DNA from: DASSUW01 sp963849695
Lineage (GTDB): Bacteria > Actinomycetota > Thermoleophilia > Solirubrobacterales > Solirubrobacteraceae
Assembly: GCA_963849695.1 (NCBI GenBank)
Contig: CAWKIT010000011.1
Location: 434,001-498,000, forward strand
Length of the DNA: 64,000 nucleotides
Direction of reading: 5' to 3'
This document shows, piece by piece, positions 43,649 through 53,591 of this stretch (positions within the stretch are counted from its first letter, which is position 1; each line of letters starts with the position of its first letter). The position numbers were made by a program, and so were the translations under genes. Below the pieces are notes generated by a model that was not told where the DNA came from, did not search any database, and worked only from the letters and a program-made list of their open reading frames with translations.

Positions 43649-45211
43649 TCACGCGCGGAGTTTGAGCCTGGTCGTCGTCGTGGCCGCGTTGCCCGCCGCG
43701 TCCCGCGCCGTGGTGACGGCCGTCACGCGCAGGCGGCCGTTCTGGTCCAGCGCCGCGCGCGCCGACGGCTTCAACTTCAACGCCACCGTCTTGCTGCTAC
43801 CGCCCAGCACGGTGACGGCCTTGCTGGCAACGTCGTGCCGCGGTAGCGGATCTTGATCACGATCCGGCAGCGGATCTCATTACTCGGGCAGCGCAAGCTG
43901 ACCTTGAACCTGCCCTTGTTCGAGACATGCACGGTCCTGGGCTTGGGCCGTACCTTCGGAGCCGTGGTATCTGGCGTCGGCTCGGAGCGGCGGCGAAGCG
44001 ATGACGAAGCTGCGCTCGGCGGCCGCGCCCACGTTGCCGACCTGGTCGATCGCGCGGACCCTGACGGTGTGCGAGCCGCTCGTCAGGCCGGTGTACTCCC
44101 GCGGGCTGGTGCAAGCCGAATGGCCCATTGTCGAGGCTGCACTCAAACCGAGCGCCGGCCTCGCTGGAGAACGTGACGCGGGCGGTGGTGCCGCTCACGG
44201 CCACGTCACCGATCGTCGGGCCGGTGCTGACGTGTCGACGCCGTACCCGAGGGTCACGCTCCGCGACGACGGCGTGACGCTGCTGTCCGTCGTGGTGAGC
44301 GTCGCCCGGTACTGGAGGTAGCGCCGCCCGAGCGGGCCCGGGATCTCGCCGCCGGCGCCGACCGGCTGCCAATCGGTCCAGGAAGCATCCGGCGCCGGGG
44401 TGCTTCCGGTGCGGACCTCGAACGTCACGCCGGTGCCGGCGGGCGTATCGAGATCCGCGGTCAGCGTCCGCCAGGTGGCGCGGCTGTCGCCGGCGTCGAA
44501 GACGCGCGACGTGAAGGTGCCGCGCGGATGGGATAGGGAGTAGAGGTCCAGGTAGTCGACCCTCACGCTGCCGCCGCCCGCATCGAAGTCACTGGCGATC
44601 GGGTCGCATCTGGGCGGTGATCGCGATCGCATGCGTGGCCACCAGGGCGCCGTCGACGAAGTAACGGACCTCGGTGGGGGTCCACTCGATGCTGTAGTCG
44701 TGCTCGACGAGCGGATCGACGCCTGCGATCGGCGTGTTCTCCGTCGCCCCGCCAGGCACCGCGGTCTGGCGTAAAGGCCCACTGCGAGCGCTCCGCCGCC
44801 CGTGCTGAACATGGCCCAGGGCGCGTCTTCGAACGCGACTCCGAAGCCGACATGCTGGAACGGGTCGGCCGTGAACGTGGCCGCGAAGTCGAGCGAGCGA
44901 CCCGAGTCGTAGAGCGGCGTCGTGTTCGCCCGCGCCCCGTCGACGGTGAGCGTTCCGCCTGCGACGGTCGCGGATCCGCCCGGCTCCCACGGCGCCGCCT
45001 CCCAACCGGCCGGCAGCGCCGTCCCGCTCGAACTCCTCCGCGACATCGAAGCGGGATTGAGCGCGAGGTCGTCCGGGGCCGCGACCGCCGTCCCGGCGTG
45101 CGTCCCTCCGCTGAAGTCGGTGTCCTGCTGGGTCTGTGCAGCCGCCGTGGCCGCACCGGCCCAGGCGACCGCGACGATCATGGCCACCGTGGCCATGAGC
45201 AATCTCTTCAT
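43649..45211 (-). pseudogene. Frameshifted paralogue of the lectin-like/Ig-repeat protein
   Basis: ATG 45211 has the strong ribosome-binding site GAGGAGGAGGAC and a signal peptide nearly identical to that of the gene at 41271 (LLMATVAMIVAVAWAGAATA). The same order follows: lectin-like domain (DFAATFTADPFQHVGFGVAF), FTSRVFDAGDSRATWRTL region, only one Ig-like repeat (ARFECSLDNG...TSPREYTGL), and the C-terminal module ending TTRLKLRA at 43649. At least six frame changes are needed, for example near 45050, 44760, 44610, 44235, 44120 and 43835. Because both ends and the ribosome-binding site are intact, sequencing error is as plausible as true decay. Confidence 0.7.
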
Positions 45212-45271
45212 GAGTCCTCCTCCTCGTCCCTCCGGACTGTCATGCGATGCGTTCGTGCAAGTCTTCCAAGC

Positions 45272-47502
45272 TCATCTCCTCCTCGGGGCCAGCAGCCGGA
45301 TCCGGGTGCGCGTCGTGGCCCGGTTGCCGGCCGCGTCGCGAGCCGCTGCCACAGCCGTCACGCGCATCGAGCTCGAGCCCGCACAGCGCCCGCCGCGCAG
45401 CGCGCCGCAGGCGCAGCGAGACCCGCCGGGTCTTGCCGCCGGCCACGCGGAACTTCTTGCGTGCCACGGTGGTGTCGGCGCGGCGCAGTCGGAGGTCGAC
45501 GCGGCAGAAGCGCTCGCTCCGCGGGCAGCTCACCCGCAGCTTGACCAGGCCGCCGCGCGATACCCGCACGCGGCGGGGGCGGACCCGCACCCGCGGGGCC
45601 AGCTCGTCCTGCCGGCCCGCCTGCCGGCGGCGTCGGCCCGCCGCCGGGCGGGGTCGGCGCGCTCGCGGGCGGATAGGTGGCGACGTAGTCACCCGGCTCG
45701 GCGGCGAAGACGAGGTACTCGATCCCCTTGACCACACGCGAGCTGGTCGCGACAGGCACGCCGTTGCGCGTCAGGCCCGACAGCCGCCCGGCGGCCCAAG
45801 CCGCCGGGACCATCGCCTCGAGACCGCGCGCGCCGGCCGCCGGGCTCAAGCTGAAGCGCAGGCGGCTCCCGTCGAAGCTGAGACCGGCGAACGACGTGTT
45901 GTTGCGGCCCTCGAGTCCAGTCGAGCAGCTGCTCGGCCGAGATCACGGGCACGCCGCGCGCCTGCGCGGCGGCGACGATCGCGTTGGCGCCGGGAGAGGG
46001 CGGTCGCTGTGCATGTTCGCCGTGAAGGCGCCGTAGTAGCCCTGTGCGCCCGAGCGCCTTGTCCAGCAGCGCGGCGATGTGCGCCGGGATGTTCATCCGG
46101 ACTCGTCGGTGATCTGGGTCGTCGCCTGGTAGACGTCGATCAGCGAGCCGTCGAGGTCGGCGAACCGCATCGGGATGCCGGAGCCCGTGAACATCCCGGG
46201 CCGGTCCTGGACCCAGCTGCCGGGCCAGTAGTAGTAGTTCGTGTCCAGCCGGATGCCGTACTCGCTGCTCGACCTTCGGCTCGCTCGCCCAGTCGCTCCA
46301 GGCGATGCAGTGGGTGCGGTTGGTGCGCGGCGCCTCGACACGCTCCGGCCACTGTCGCCAGGAACTCGGCGACGCTGGTCGGCCCAGGTGTCGCGCAGCG
46401 AGGCCTCGCGTGAAGTTGCGCGCAACCCGTGTTGAGGTGCAGCGCGATCTCGAAGCCCTGCGGCCTGGTACGCCGCCGCCTGGGCGGCGGTCAGTCGTTG
46501 ATCGGGTAGACGTACGAGGTCGACGCGCACGCAGTCCCAGTCCGCGACCGAGCAGCCGGCCGGGCTGAGCGCGAGGAAGCTGGTCGAAGTGGGCGGCCGT
46601 CCCGCCGTTGCCGTGGTCGTCGCCGGTCATGACCACGACCGCTCTCTCGCCGCGCGGGAAGTACCAGAAGCGCGGCAGCGGCATGCGGTCGGCGCTCATC
46701 TGCGTGACGAGGTTCGCCAGCAGCCGCTGCTGCTCGTCGGCCTGCGGGATCGCGACCTTGTTGAGGTCGACCCAGTCGGTGCGCGCCGCCGAAGAACAGG
46801 TCGTCGGAGCGGATCGGGTCGATCTGGCCGTCGCGCTCCTGCCCGGCCCAGGCCGGATTGCCCTGGCGGGTCTAGCACGACCGAGCGCGCCAGGTCGTAG
46901 GTGAACGCCGCGGCCTGGCCGCCGGCGGTGCCGACGCTGCGCAGCGTCACGGCCGGGTTCGTCGTGGCCGCCGTGGCGTTGGTGTAGAGGTCGGCGACCC
47001 TGGTGGCGCCGGCGAGCGTCCAGCGGTCGGCCCGGCCGTGGAACTGCATCGTGTCGCCGGTGATGCCGGCGCCCGGCGCCCGAGCTGGTGTTGACCCTGA
47101 TGTAGCCGTTGTCGAGGTCGCCGGTGTCGCTCCCGAGCCCGAGCAGGCCGGCCAGTGACGTGCCTGGCCGCATCGCGATCAGGTTGCCGCCGCCCTGAAC
47201 CCAGGCCGACACGCGCCGGCGCAGGCGCCGGCGCATCGCTCGCCAGGATCACCACGCTGTAGCCGCTGAGCGTGGCGTCGGAGACCTGATCGGCGTGTCC
47301 GTACATCGAAGGCGTTGAGGCCCTCCGCGGTCAGGATCTCGGCGTAGTAGCGATCGAAGGGATCCGACGGATCGCTGATGACGAGAATCGGACCGCCCGG
47401 CCCCTGGCCCGGCGGGAAGGCCTCGGCGGTGCCGGCGAAGCCCGCGACGGCCGCGAGCGTGAGGACGAACGTGAGCAGCTTCGCGATCAGACGTCGTGTC
47501 AA
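45272..47502 (-). pseudogene. Frameshifted secreted protein with amidotransferase-like and deacetylase-like regions
   Basis: TTG 47502 starts a signal peptide (LLTFVLTLAAVAGFAGTAEA). Piecing frames together gives a GATase/ThuA-like region (GPILVISDPSDPFDRYYAEIL ... SAWVQGGGNLIAMRPG), a polysaccharide-deacetylase-like region (VVVMTGDDHGNGGTAAHFDQF ... GIRLDTNYYYWPGSWVQD ... IPAHIAALLDKAL) with the DD-H metal pattern, a proline linker, and the C-terminal module RVRVRPRRVRVSRGGLVK with CPRSERFCRVDLRLR, ending RTRIRLLAPRRR at 45272. At least eight indels, roughly one per 50-300 bases, break the frame. It follows the dimethylformamidase-like gene with no spacer. If functional, it would act on extracellular glycans. 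Confidence 0.65.
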
Positions 47503-47503
47503 G

Positions 47504-49758
47504 TCATCCCCTCCGTGGGGCCAGCAGCTGGATGGAGGTGCGGGTCGTGCGCCGGTTGCCGGCGGCATCGCGGGCAACTACCACCGCGACGACCGCAAGC
47601 GACCGCGAACTCACGAGCCGGCGGTGCGCGGCGCGCGTCAGGCGGAGTGAGACGCGCCGGGACTTGCCGCCCGCGAGCGTGAACTGCTTGCGCGCCAGCG
47701 TGGTGTTTCCGCGCCGCAGCCGGAGATCGATGCGGCACCGCTGCTCGGCCTTCGGGCAGCGCACGCGCAAGGCCAGCGAGCGCCGGCGCGACACTCGCAC
47801 CCGGCGCGGCCATACGCGCACCCGCGGCGCGGTCTCATCCTTCGGCGGGACGGTCACGGGCGGCGGCGTGGTCCCAGGCGGAGACGGCGTCCCGCCGCCA
47901 GGCGTCGGACAGCCTCGCGTGGGCCTTCCCTCCAGATTCCCGCTGTCGTCGACCGCGCGGCTGCCGACGGTGACTTGGCCGCTGACGGCCGGCGTCCACC
48001 TGTAGCTCCAGCTCTCGCGCCGGTCGCCGGGTGCCAGGTCGCGCCGCCGTCGACCGAGACCTCGACGCCGCCGACGCGGCCGCCGCCGCGTCCGCGCGGT
48101 GCCGCCGACGGTGATCGGCCTGCCCGGCTTGACGGTAGCCCCGTCGACCGGAGCGCTGAGGCCGCGCTCGGCGGGGTCGTGTCGGTGGAGGGGTCGGCGC
48201 GCTCGGGCCGGGCTGCAGCGTCGTCGCCTGCACGCCCATGTCGGCGAACAGGTTGACCGTGGCCTGCTGCATCGTGCGGCTGGCCGGCGCAGGGCCGCCG
48301 CTCGTGCTCGTCGTCGAGGCCCCAGGACCACTGCACGGTCCCGGCGCCGAACACGAGCGCTCCGGCCGGCTCGTTCGTGTCGCGATACAGCGTCAGGTGG
48401 TGCGTCGCGGTGCCGGGGCCGTGGGTGATGCCGTAGTCGCTGCAGCTTCTGGACGCCTCGGCCGTCGTCGACGAGAGGCGGACGAGCCCGGCGGGCCGCG
48501 CGCCGTTGTCGAGGTCCTCGTCCCACTCGTAGCCGAGCGTGTCCTGGCCGAGCGTCTCGCGTCTGGCCGGGCGCGAGGCCGGCCGCGGTCGTGTTCCGCC
48601 AGAGCCGGAGCCTGCCCTCCTCGGCCGGCACCTGGATCGATCGCGTGCCCGGAGTTGACGGTGAAGAGCGTCCCCGTGAGCGCGTTCTCGGGCCGCGGCG
48701 CCCTCCGGGTTGAAGCTGCGCGCATCGCGCCAGGTCCCGGTCCACTCCGCGGTCGGATCGATCTTGGCGTTTGCGTGCGTCTCCTTGTAGGAGACCAGCG
48801 TGCGGTGCCCGTCCTCCCAGCGGGTCTTCCAGAACACCTCGTTGCCGCTGAAGAAGGCGAGGTTCACGCCGGCGTCGCGGGCCGCCTCGACGTTCGCGCG
48901 CTGAGCGCCCGACCAGTACTCGTCGTGGCCGACGGACAGGAAGGCCTTGTGCTCGCGGATCTCGGCGCCGAGCCGGTCGCTGTCGACGCCCGTGAAGTAG
49001 GAGACGTCGTAGCCGTTGCGCTCCAGCCAGCGGACCATCGGGTACTCGCTGTTGAAGAGCCAGTCCTCCTCCGACGTGCCCCGTGTCGTGAACGGCCGGT
49101 TGTAGGAGACCTTGTAGGCGCGACCGGCCGGACTACCGGCGTACAGGCTGTTGCCGCCGTACCGGTTGTACGCCTGCCACGTCGTATCCGACGTCTGGAA
49201 CAGCAGGTCGGATCGCCCGTCGTCGTCGCGGACGATGAAGAAGACGTGCGAGCTCCCGGCGGCGTCCTCGCGGACCAGCTTCGCGAAGTAGATGCCGGAC
49301 GTCGCGTCCGCCGGGACGTTCCACGAGGCCGACGCCGCCCAGTTGCCGCAGTCGATCAGGCCGGTGGCGGCCTCCTCGGCGCAGTCCGGCTGGGTCTGGG
49401 GAAGGGGCGCGCTCGGCTGGACCGTGTCCACGAGGCGAGCGCCGTCGCCGCCGTACCAGCCCATGCGGTAGATGTCGAGCCGGTAGTTGCTGGAGGCCGT
49501 TTCGACCTTGAAGACGGCCCTCGAGCCTTGATCGACGCTGATGTCGGTGGCGAAGCCCTGGATCGCGTCGCTGCCGGCTCCCGCCACGTCCCACACGGAC
49601 GCCGGCGATCCGGGCCGGCAGTTCTCGGCCTCGATCTCGTTCGCCGGGCTCGCGCAGCTCGCGCTCGCCGCCGGTGCGGCGAAGAGCGTGGCGCAAGCTG
49701 CGGCCACCACCGTGACCGCGCACGCCCACGCGCGCGGCGTTCGACGTGACGCCTTCAC
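47504..49758 (-). CDS. Secreted N,N-dimethylformamidase beta-like protein (C-terminal half frameshifted)
   Basis: GTG 49758 is preceded by GGAGGG. A signal peptide (AVTVVAAACATLFAAPAASA) leads into a clean ~350-residue domain typical of the large-subunit-like family of N,N-dimethylformamidase (often labelled DUF6605): IQGFATDISVDQGSRAVFKV, YRLDIYRMGWYGGDGARLV, FNSEYPMVRWLERNGYDVSYFTGVD, FLSVGHDEYWSGAQRANVE. Frame errors begin at about 48710 and recur to about 48030. The tail recovers an Ig-like unit (GVEVSVDGGATWHPATG) and the shared C-terminal module (RVRVWPRRVRVSRRRSLALR, CPKAEQRCRIDLRLR, ARDAAGN). True amidase activity is unproven for secreted relatives. Confidence 0.75.
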
Positions 49759-50008
49759 TATCCCTCCGTATGTCCTGACTCCCGGTCGGCTTCTCCAACC
49801 GACGGCGGGCGACGGTAGCAACCTGGATTTCCGTCAATCGGCGGTCCGGTCAGGGACTGAACGCGTGCCGCCGCGACCAACCGTCAGGGAGACCGCAGCC
49901 AGGTCACGTTGCGGACGCCGGTGCGGTTTTGCTGACTGGCCGGCGGCTCCCCGCAACCCGCGTTGCAGCGGCGGATACGGGACGCGGGCGCCGCTACCGT
50001 CGGCGCCC

Positions 50009-50992
50009 TTGCGCCGAGCCGCGTTTGCCGTCCTGGTGTTCTGCGTCGTGCTGCCCGCGTCCGCCGCGGCGCAGGACGAGTCGTCGCTGCGGTCGACGAT
50101 CGAGCGCAGCCGGGACCGGGAGCGCGAGCTGTCCGGCGCCGTCGCCCGGCTCGGGACCCTGGTCGCGCGGGCGGGGCGCGAGGTGGCGGTCGTCCAGGGC
50201 CGGCTCACGGAGGTCGAGGCCGACCTCGCGGCCGCCGAGGCGCGGCTCGCGGCGACGCGCGAGGAGCTCTTCGAGGGGAGGCGACGACTGGTGCGGCTGC
50301 AGCGGCGCCACGCCGCCGGCCGCGAGCTGCTGGCCGCCCAGCTGGTCGCCGACTACAAGGCCGACGAGCCGGACGTCGTGTCGTTCGTGCTCGGCGCCGA
50401 CAGCTTCGCCGACCTGCTCGAGCGGATCGTGTTCGGTCAGCGCGTCCGCACCCGCAACACCGAGATCCTCGCCCGCGTGCGAGAGGCGCGGGTACGGACC
50501 CGGCACGCCGCGATCGCGCTCGCCCGGCTCGCCGCCGAGCGCCGCGAGACGGCGCACGCGATCTCGGCCCGGCGCGCGGCGCTGGCGACGATGCGCGACG
50601 GCCTCGCCGCCCGCCGGGCGACGCTCGAGAGCGCCCGCGCGGCCCGCGCCCAGGCGCTCGCCGGCACGCGCGCCGGCCGTACCGACGCCCAACGCGCCCT
50701 CGACCACCTGATCGCCGAGCGCGAGCGCGCGGCCCGGATCGCACAGCAGGGTCCCGGCGGCCCGTGGGCGATCCCGTGGCCGGTCGTGCAGTGCGAGTCC
50801 GGCGGCCAGAACCTGCCGCCCAACGGCGCCGGCGCGTCCGGCTACTACCAGATGCTGCCGGCGACCTGGAAGGGCCTCGGCGGCTCGACCCGGCACGCGT
50901 ACCAGGCGCCGAAGGCCGAGCAGGACCGCCTCGCCGCCGCGCTGTGGGCCGGCGGCTCGGGCGCGCGCAACTGGGTGTGCGCCGGCGTGTAG
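50009..50992 (+). CDS. Secreted coiled-coil peptidoglycan hydrolase
   Basis: 327 residues from TTG 50009, giving a signal peptide (AAFAVLVFCVVLPASAAAQ). Residues ~25-220 form a long coiled coil (heptads around RDRERELSGAVARLGTLVARAG and EVEADLAAAEARLAATREEL), the regulatory arm seen in PcsB/RipA-like wall hydrolases. The C-terminal ~80 residues (PWPVVQCESGGQNLPPNGAGASGYYQMLPATWKGLGG) form a transglycosylase-like/resuscitation-promoting domain, where the Glu in CESGG is the expected catalytic acid. It cleaves the glycan backbone of peptidoglycan during division or growth. A 250-base divergent spacer separates it from the dimethylformamidase-like gene; no clear motif was found there. Confidence 0.85.
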   Translation: MRRAAFAVLVFCVVLPASAAAQDESSLRSTIERSRDRERELSGAVARLGTLVARAGREVAVVQGRLTEVEADLAAAEARLAATREELFEGRRRLVRLQRRHAAGRELLAAQLVADYKADEPDVVSFVLGADSFADLLERIVFGQRVRTRNTEILARVREARVRTRHAAIALARLAAERRETAHAISARRAALATMRDGLAARRATLESARAARAQALAGTRAGRTDAQRALDHLIAERERAARIAQQGPGGPWAIPWPVVQCESGGQNLPPNGAGASGYYQMLPATWKGLGGSTRHAYQAPKAEQDRLAAALWAGGSGARNWVCAGV

Positions 50993-50996
50993 GCCG

Positions 50997-51615
50997 TCAG
51001 AGCTTGCGGCCGGCGCCGGCGCGGCCGCCGTTGGTCGACACCAGCGGATCGAGGCCGGCCAACCCATCGAGGCTGTTGAGCGTTGTTCTCGCTGACGTAC
51101 TCGGCCACCGCCTCCGAGCCGAGCTTCCGGATCCGGTTGTCGGCGAACCGGTAGAGCTGGTCGCGCTCGCCCACGTAGTCCATCCGCGGCACCACGAAGC
51201 CGCACGAGTCGGCGACCCGCGTCACCTCGACGGTCACCACCGAGCGCACCGCCGGGCGCTGCTCGTCGGACACCTCGAACGACGCGAGCAACTCGGGGAA
51301 CCCTTCGTCCTGCTGCTGCACCGGCCGCCCGACCCCGTGCAGGCGCACGATCTTCGGCGGCCCCTCGAACGCGCAGAACATGACCACGACGCGGCCGTTC
51401 TCGCGCAGGTGGGCGATCGTCTCGATGCCCGATCCCATCAGGTCCACGTAGGCGAAGCCGAGCGGGCCCGTGACCCGGAACAGGTTGCGCCCGCCCTTCG
51501 GCGACAGATTGACGTGGCCGCCGTCGCCGCTCGGGGCGGTGGCGACGAAGAACATCGGCTGGGCCTCGATGAACGCCCGCAGCGAGTCGTCGATCTCGTC
51601 GAACAGCTTGGCCAT
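50997..51615 (-). CDS. Pyridoxamine 5'-phosphate oxidase-like flavin protein (one frameshift)
   Basis: The reconstructed protein has 205 residues from ATG 51615. IEAQPMFFVATAPSGDGGHVNLSPKGG is the FMN-binding start of the split-barrel PNPOx-like family, followed by VDLMGSGIETIAHLRENGRVVVMFCAFEGPPKIVRLHG. The family includes F420- or FMN-dependent reductases and general stress proteins; the substrate is unknown. Near 51085 one extra base shifts the frame; the restored tail NSLDGLAGLDPLVSTNGGRA ends at 50997. It is convergent with the wall-hydrolase gene. Confidence 0.82.
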
Positions 51616-51628
51616 CGGCCCGACCAAG

Positions 51629-52453
51629 CTAGCTGATGGCCCCCGCGGCGACCAGTATCAGAACGAGACTCCCGAGCAGCAGGCGGTAGATCACGAACAG
51701 CCGCACGGAGTGGTGCGCGAGGTAGCGCAGGAACCATGCGATCGCCGCGTACCCGATCACAAACGCGATCACCGTCGCGAGCGCCACGTATCCGAACGGC
51801 TCGTCGCCGCCCTCCTCGCCGGAGATGATCCCCTCGAGCTGGAACACGCCGCTCGCCACCACCGCCGGGATCGCCAGCAGGAACCCGAACTTGGCCGCCG
51901 CCGGCCGCTCCAGCCCCAGCAGCAGGCCGGCGCTCATGGTGGCGCCCGAGCGCGAGACGCCCGGGATCAGCGCCAGCGACTGCGCCAGGCCGATCAGGAT
52001 GCCGTCGCGCGTCGACAGCTCCGAGATCTCCCGCTCGTGGCGGCCGTGCCGGTCGGCGTACCCGAGCACCAGCGCGAACACGATCAGCACCGTCCCGATC
52101 AGCCACAGGTCGCGGGCGCCGCTCTCGATCTCGTTCTCGAACACGAGCCCCAGGACCCCGATCGGGATCGTGGCGACCAGCAGGTACCAGCCGACCCGCG
52201 CGTCCGGGTGCGAGCGCAGACGAGGGTCGCGCAGCGAGCGCAGCCACGTGGTGGCGATCGCCCAGATCTCGTGCCGGAAGAAGATCAGCACCGCGGCCTC
52301 GGTGCCGAGCTGGGTCACGGCCGTGAACGCGGCCCCCGGGTCGTCCCAGCCGAGCAGCGCCGGGACGATCCGCTGGTGCGCGCTCGAGGAGATCGGCAGG
52401 AACTCGGTGAGCCCCTGCACGATCCCCAAGACGATGGCCTCGATCAGGCTCAC
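51629..52453 (-). CDS. uppP: Undecaprenyl-diphosphatase
   Basis: 274 residues with about eight membrane helices. EAIVLGIVQGLTEFLPISSSAHQ (residues 5-27) and GVSRSGAT (about 164-171) are the two signature motifs of BacA/UppP, supplying the catalytic Glu, Ser/His and Arg residues. It removes a phosphate from undecaprenyl pyrophosphate on the outer membrane face, recycling the carrier lipid for peptidoglycan and other wall glycans, and gives bacitracin tolerance. It is 14 bases upstream of the PNPOx-like gene on the same strand. The glycan cluster and wall hydrolase in this window depend on the same carrier pool. Confidence 0.95.
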   Translation of the reverse strand: MSLIEAIVLGIVQGLTEFLPISSSAHQRIVPALLGWDDPGAAFTAVTQLGTEAAVLIFFRHEIWAIATTWLRSLRDPRLRSHPDARVGWYLLVATIPIGVLGLVFENEIESGARDLWLIGTVLIVFALVLGYADRHGRHEREISELSTRDGILIGLAQSLALIPGVSRSGATMSAGLLLGLERPAAAKFGFLLAIPAVVASGVFQLEGIISGEEGGDEPFGYVALATVIAFVIGYAAIAWFLRYLAHHSVRLFVIYRLLLGSLVLILVAAGAIS

Positions 52454-52496
52454 GGCCGCGAGAGGCTAGTGCCTGCACAGGCCATACTCCCCTGGC

Positions 52497-53591
52497 ATGA
52501 CCCTGGCCGATCGGCAGAGACTCTCGCCGAGCGTCTTCCGGCTCCCGGTGGAGAAGATCCGCGGCGGCTACTACTCCGACGCCTACTTCAACCACACGAA
52601 GACGCTGCTCGAGGCCGACGATCACCACCCGCACGTCGTGATGCAGGTGTTCCAGCGCAAGGAGTCGGTGCTGGGCGGGATCGACGAGGCGCTCGCGGTC
52701 GTCAAGCAGTGCAGCGGGCGCCGCGGAGACGACGGCCGGTGGGTCAACGGCTTCAAGGAGCTCGAGGTCCACGCGCTCTACGAGGGCGACGAGATCTCGC
52801 CGTGGGAGACCGTGATGACGATCGAGGGCGACTACGCCGGGTTCGCCCACCTGGAGACCGTCTACCTCGGCTGCCTGGCGCGCCGCACGCTGATCATGCG
52901 CAACGTCCACGAGGTCGTCGAGGCGGCCAACGGCAAGCCGATCCTGTACTTCCCGGCACGCCACGACCACTGGCACGTCCAGACCGGCGACGGGTGGGCG
53001 GCGCACGTCGCGGGGGCGATCGGGGTGTCGACCGACGCCCAGGCGTCCTGGTGGGGCGGTCGCGGCGTCGGCACCGTGCCGCACGGCCTGATCGCCGCCT
53101 ACGGCGGCGACACCGCGCTGGCCGCGCGCAAGTTCGCCGACCGGTTCGCGGCCGAGATGAACGTCACCGTGCTCGTCGACTTCGACAACCACTCGGTGGT
53201 GACCGCGATCGAGACCGCCGACGCGCTGGGCGCGGACCTGTGGGGCGTGAGGCTCGACACCTCCGACAAGCTCGCGGACCGCGCGCTGCAGGAGCGCTAC
53301 GGCGACGACGCGCCGCGGGGCGTCAGCCCCGAGCTGGTGCGGCTGGTGCGCGCCGAGCTCGACGCACACGGCCGCAGCGACGTGAAGATCGTCGCGTCCG
53401 GCGGCTTCACCGCCGACCGCATCCGCGCGTTCGAAGCCGAGAACGTCCCCGTCGACGCCTACGGCGTCGGCTCATCGCTGATCCGCGGCGCGAACGACTT
53501 CACCGCCGACGTCGTGATGGTCGACGGCCGGCCCTGCGCCAAGGTCGGCCGCGAGTACCGCCCCAATCCGCGCCTGACCGCGGTCACCTAG
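52497..53591 (+). CDS. pncB: Nicotinate phosphoribosyltransferase
   Basis: 364 residues. RGGYYSDAYFNHTKTLLE at the N-terminus, YLGCLARRTLIMRNV, LYFPARHDHW, GTVPHGLIAAYGG (with the conserved GTxPH) and IVASGGFTADRIRAFE near the phosphate-binding end are typical of type II NAPRTases in actinobacteria. The enzyme converts nicotinate and PRPP (with ATP) to nicotinate mononucleotide. It is convergent with a nicotinamidase-like gene, and their stop codons overlap in a shared CTAG. Together they would salvage nicotinamide into NAD. Confidence 0.9.
   Translation: MTLADRQRLSPSVFRLPVEKIRGGYYSDAYFNHTKTLLEADDHHPHVVMQVFQRKESVLGGIDEALAVVKQCSGRRGDDGRWVNGFKELEVHALYEGDEISPWETVMTIEGDYAGFAHLETVYLGCLARRTLIMRNVHEVVEAANGKPILYFPARHDHWHVQTGDGWAAHVAGAIGVSTDAQASWWGGRGVGTVPHGLIAAYGGDTALAARKFADRFAAEMNVTVLVDFDNHSVVTAIETADALGADLWGVRLDTSDKLADRALQERYGDDAPRGVSPELVRLVRAELDAHGRSDVKIVASGGFTADRIRAFEAENVPVDAYGVGSSLIRGANDFTADVVMVDGRPCAKVGREYRPNPRLTAVT

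Noticed and set aside
52471..52482. GCCTG-CA-CAGGC dyad upstream of pncB as a NAD-regulator operator
   Set aside because: The arms are only 5 bp, common by chance at this GC content, and no nearby NrtR- or NiaR-like gene supports it.
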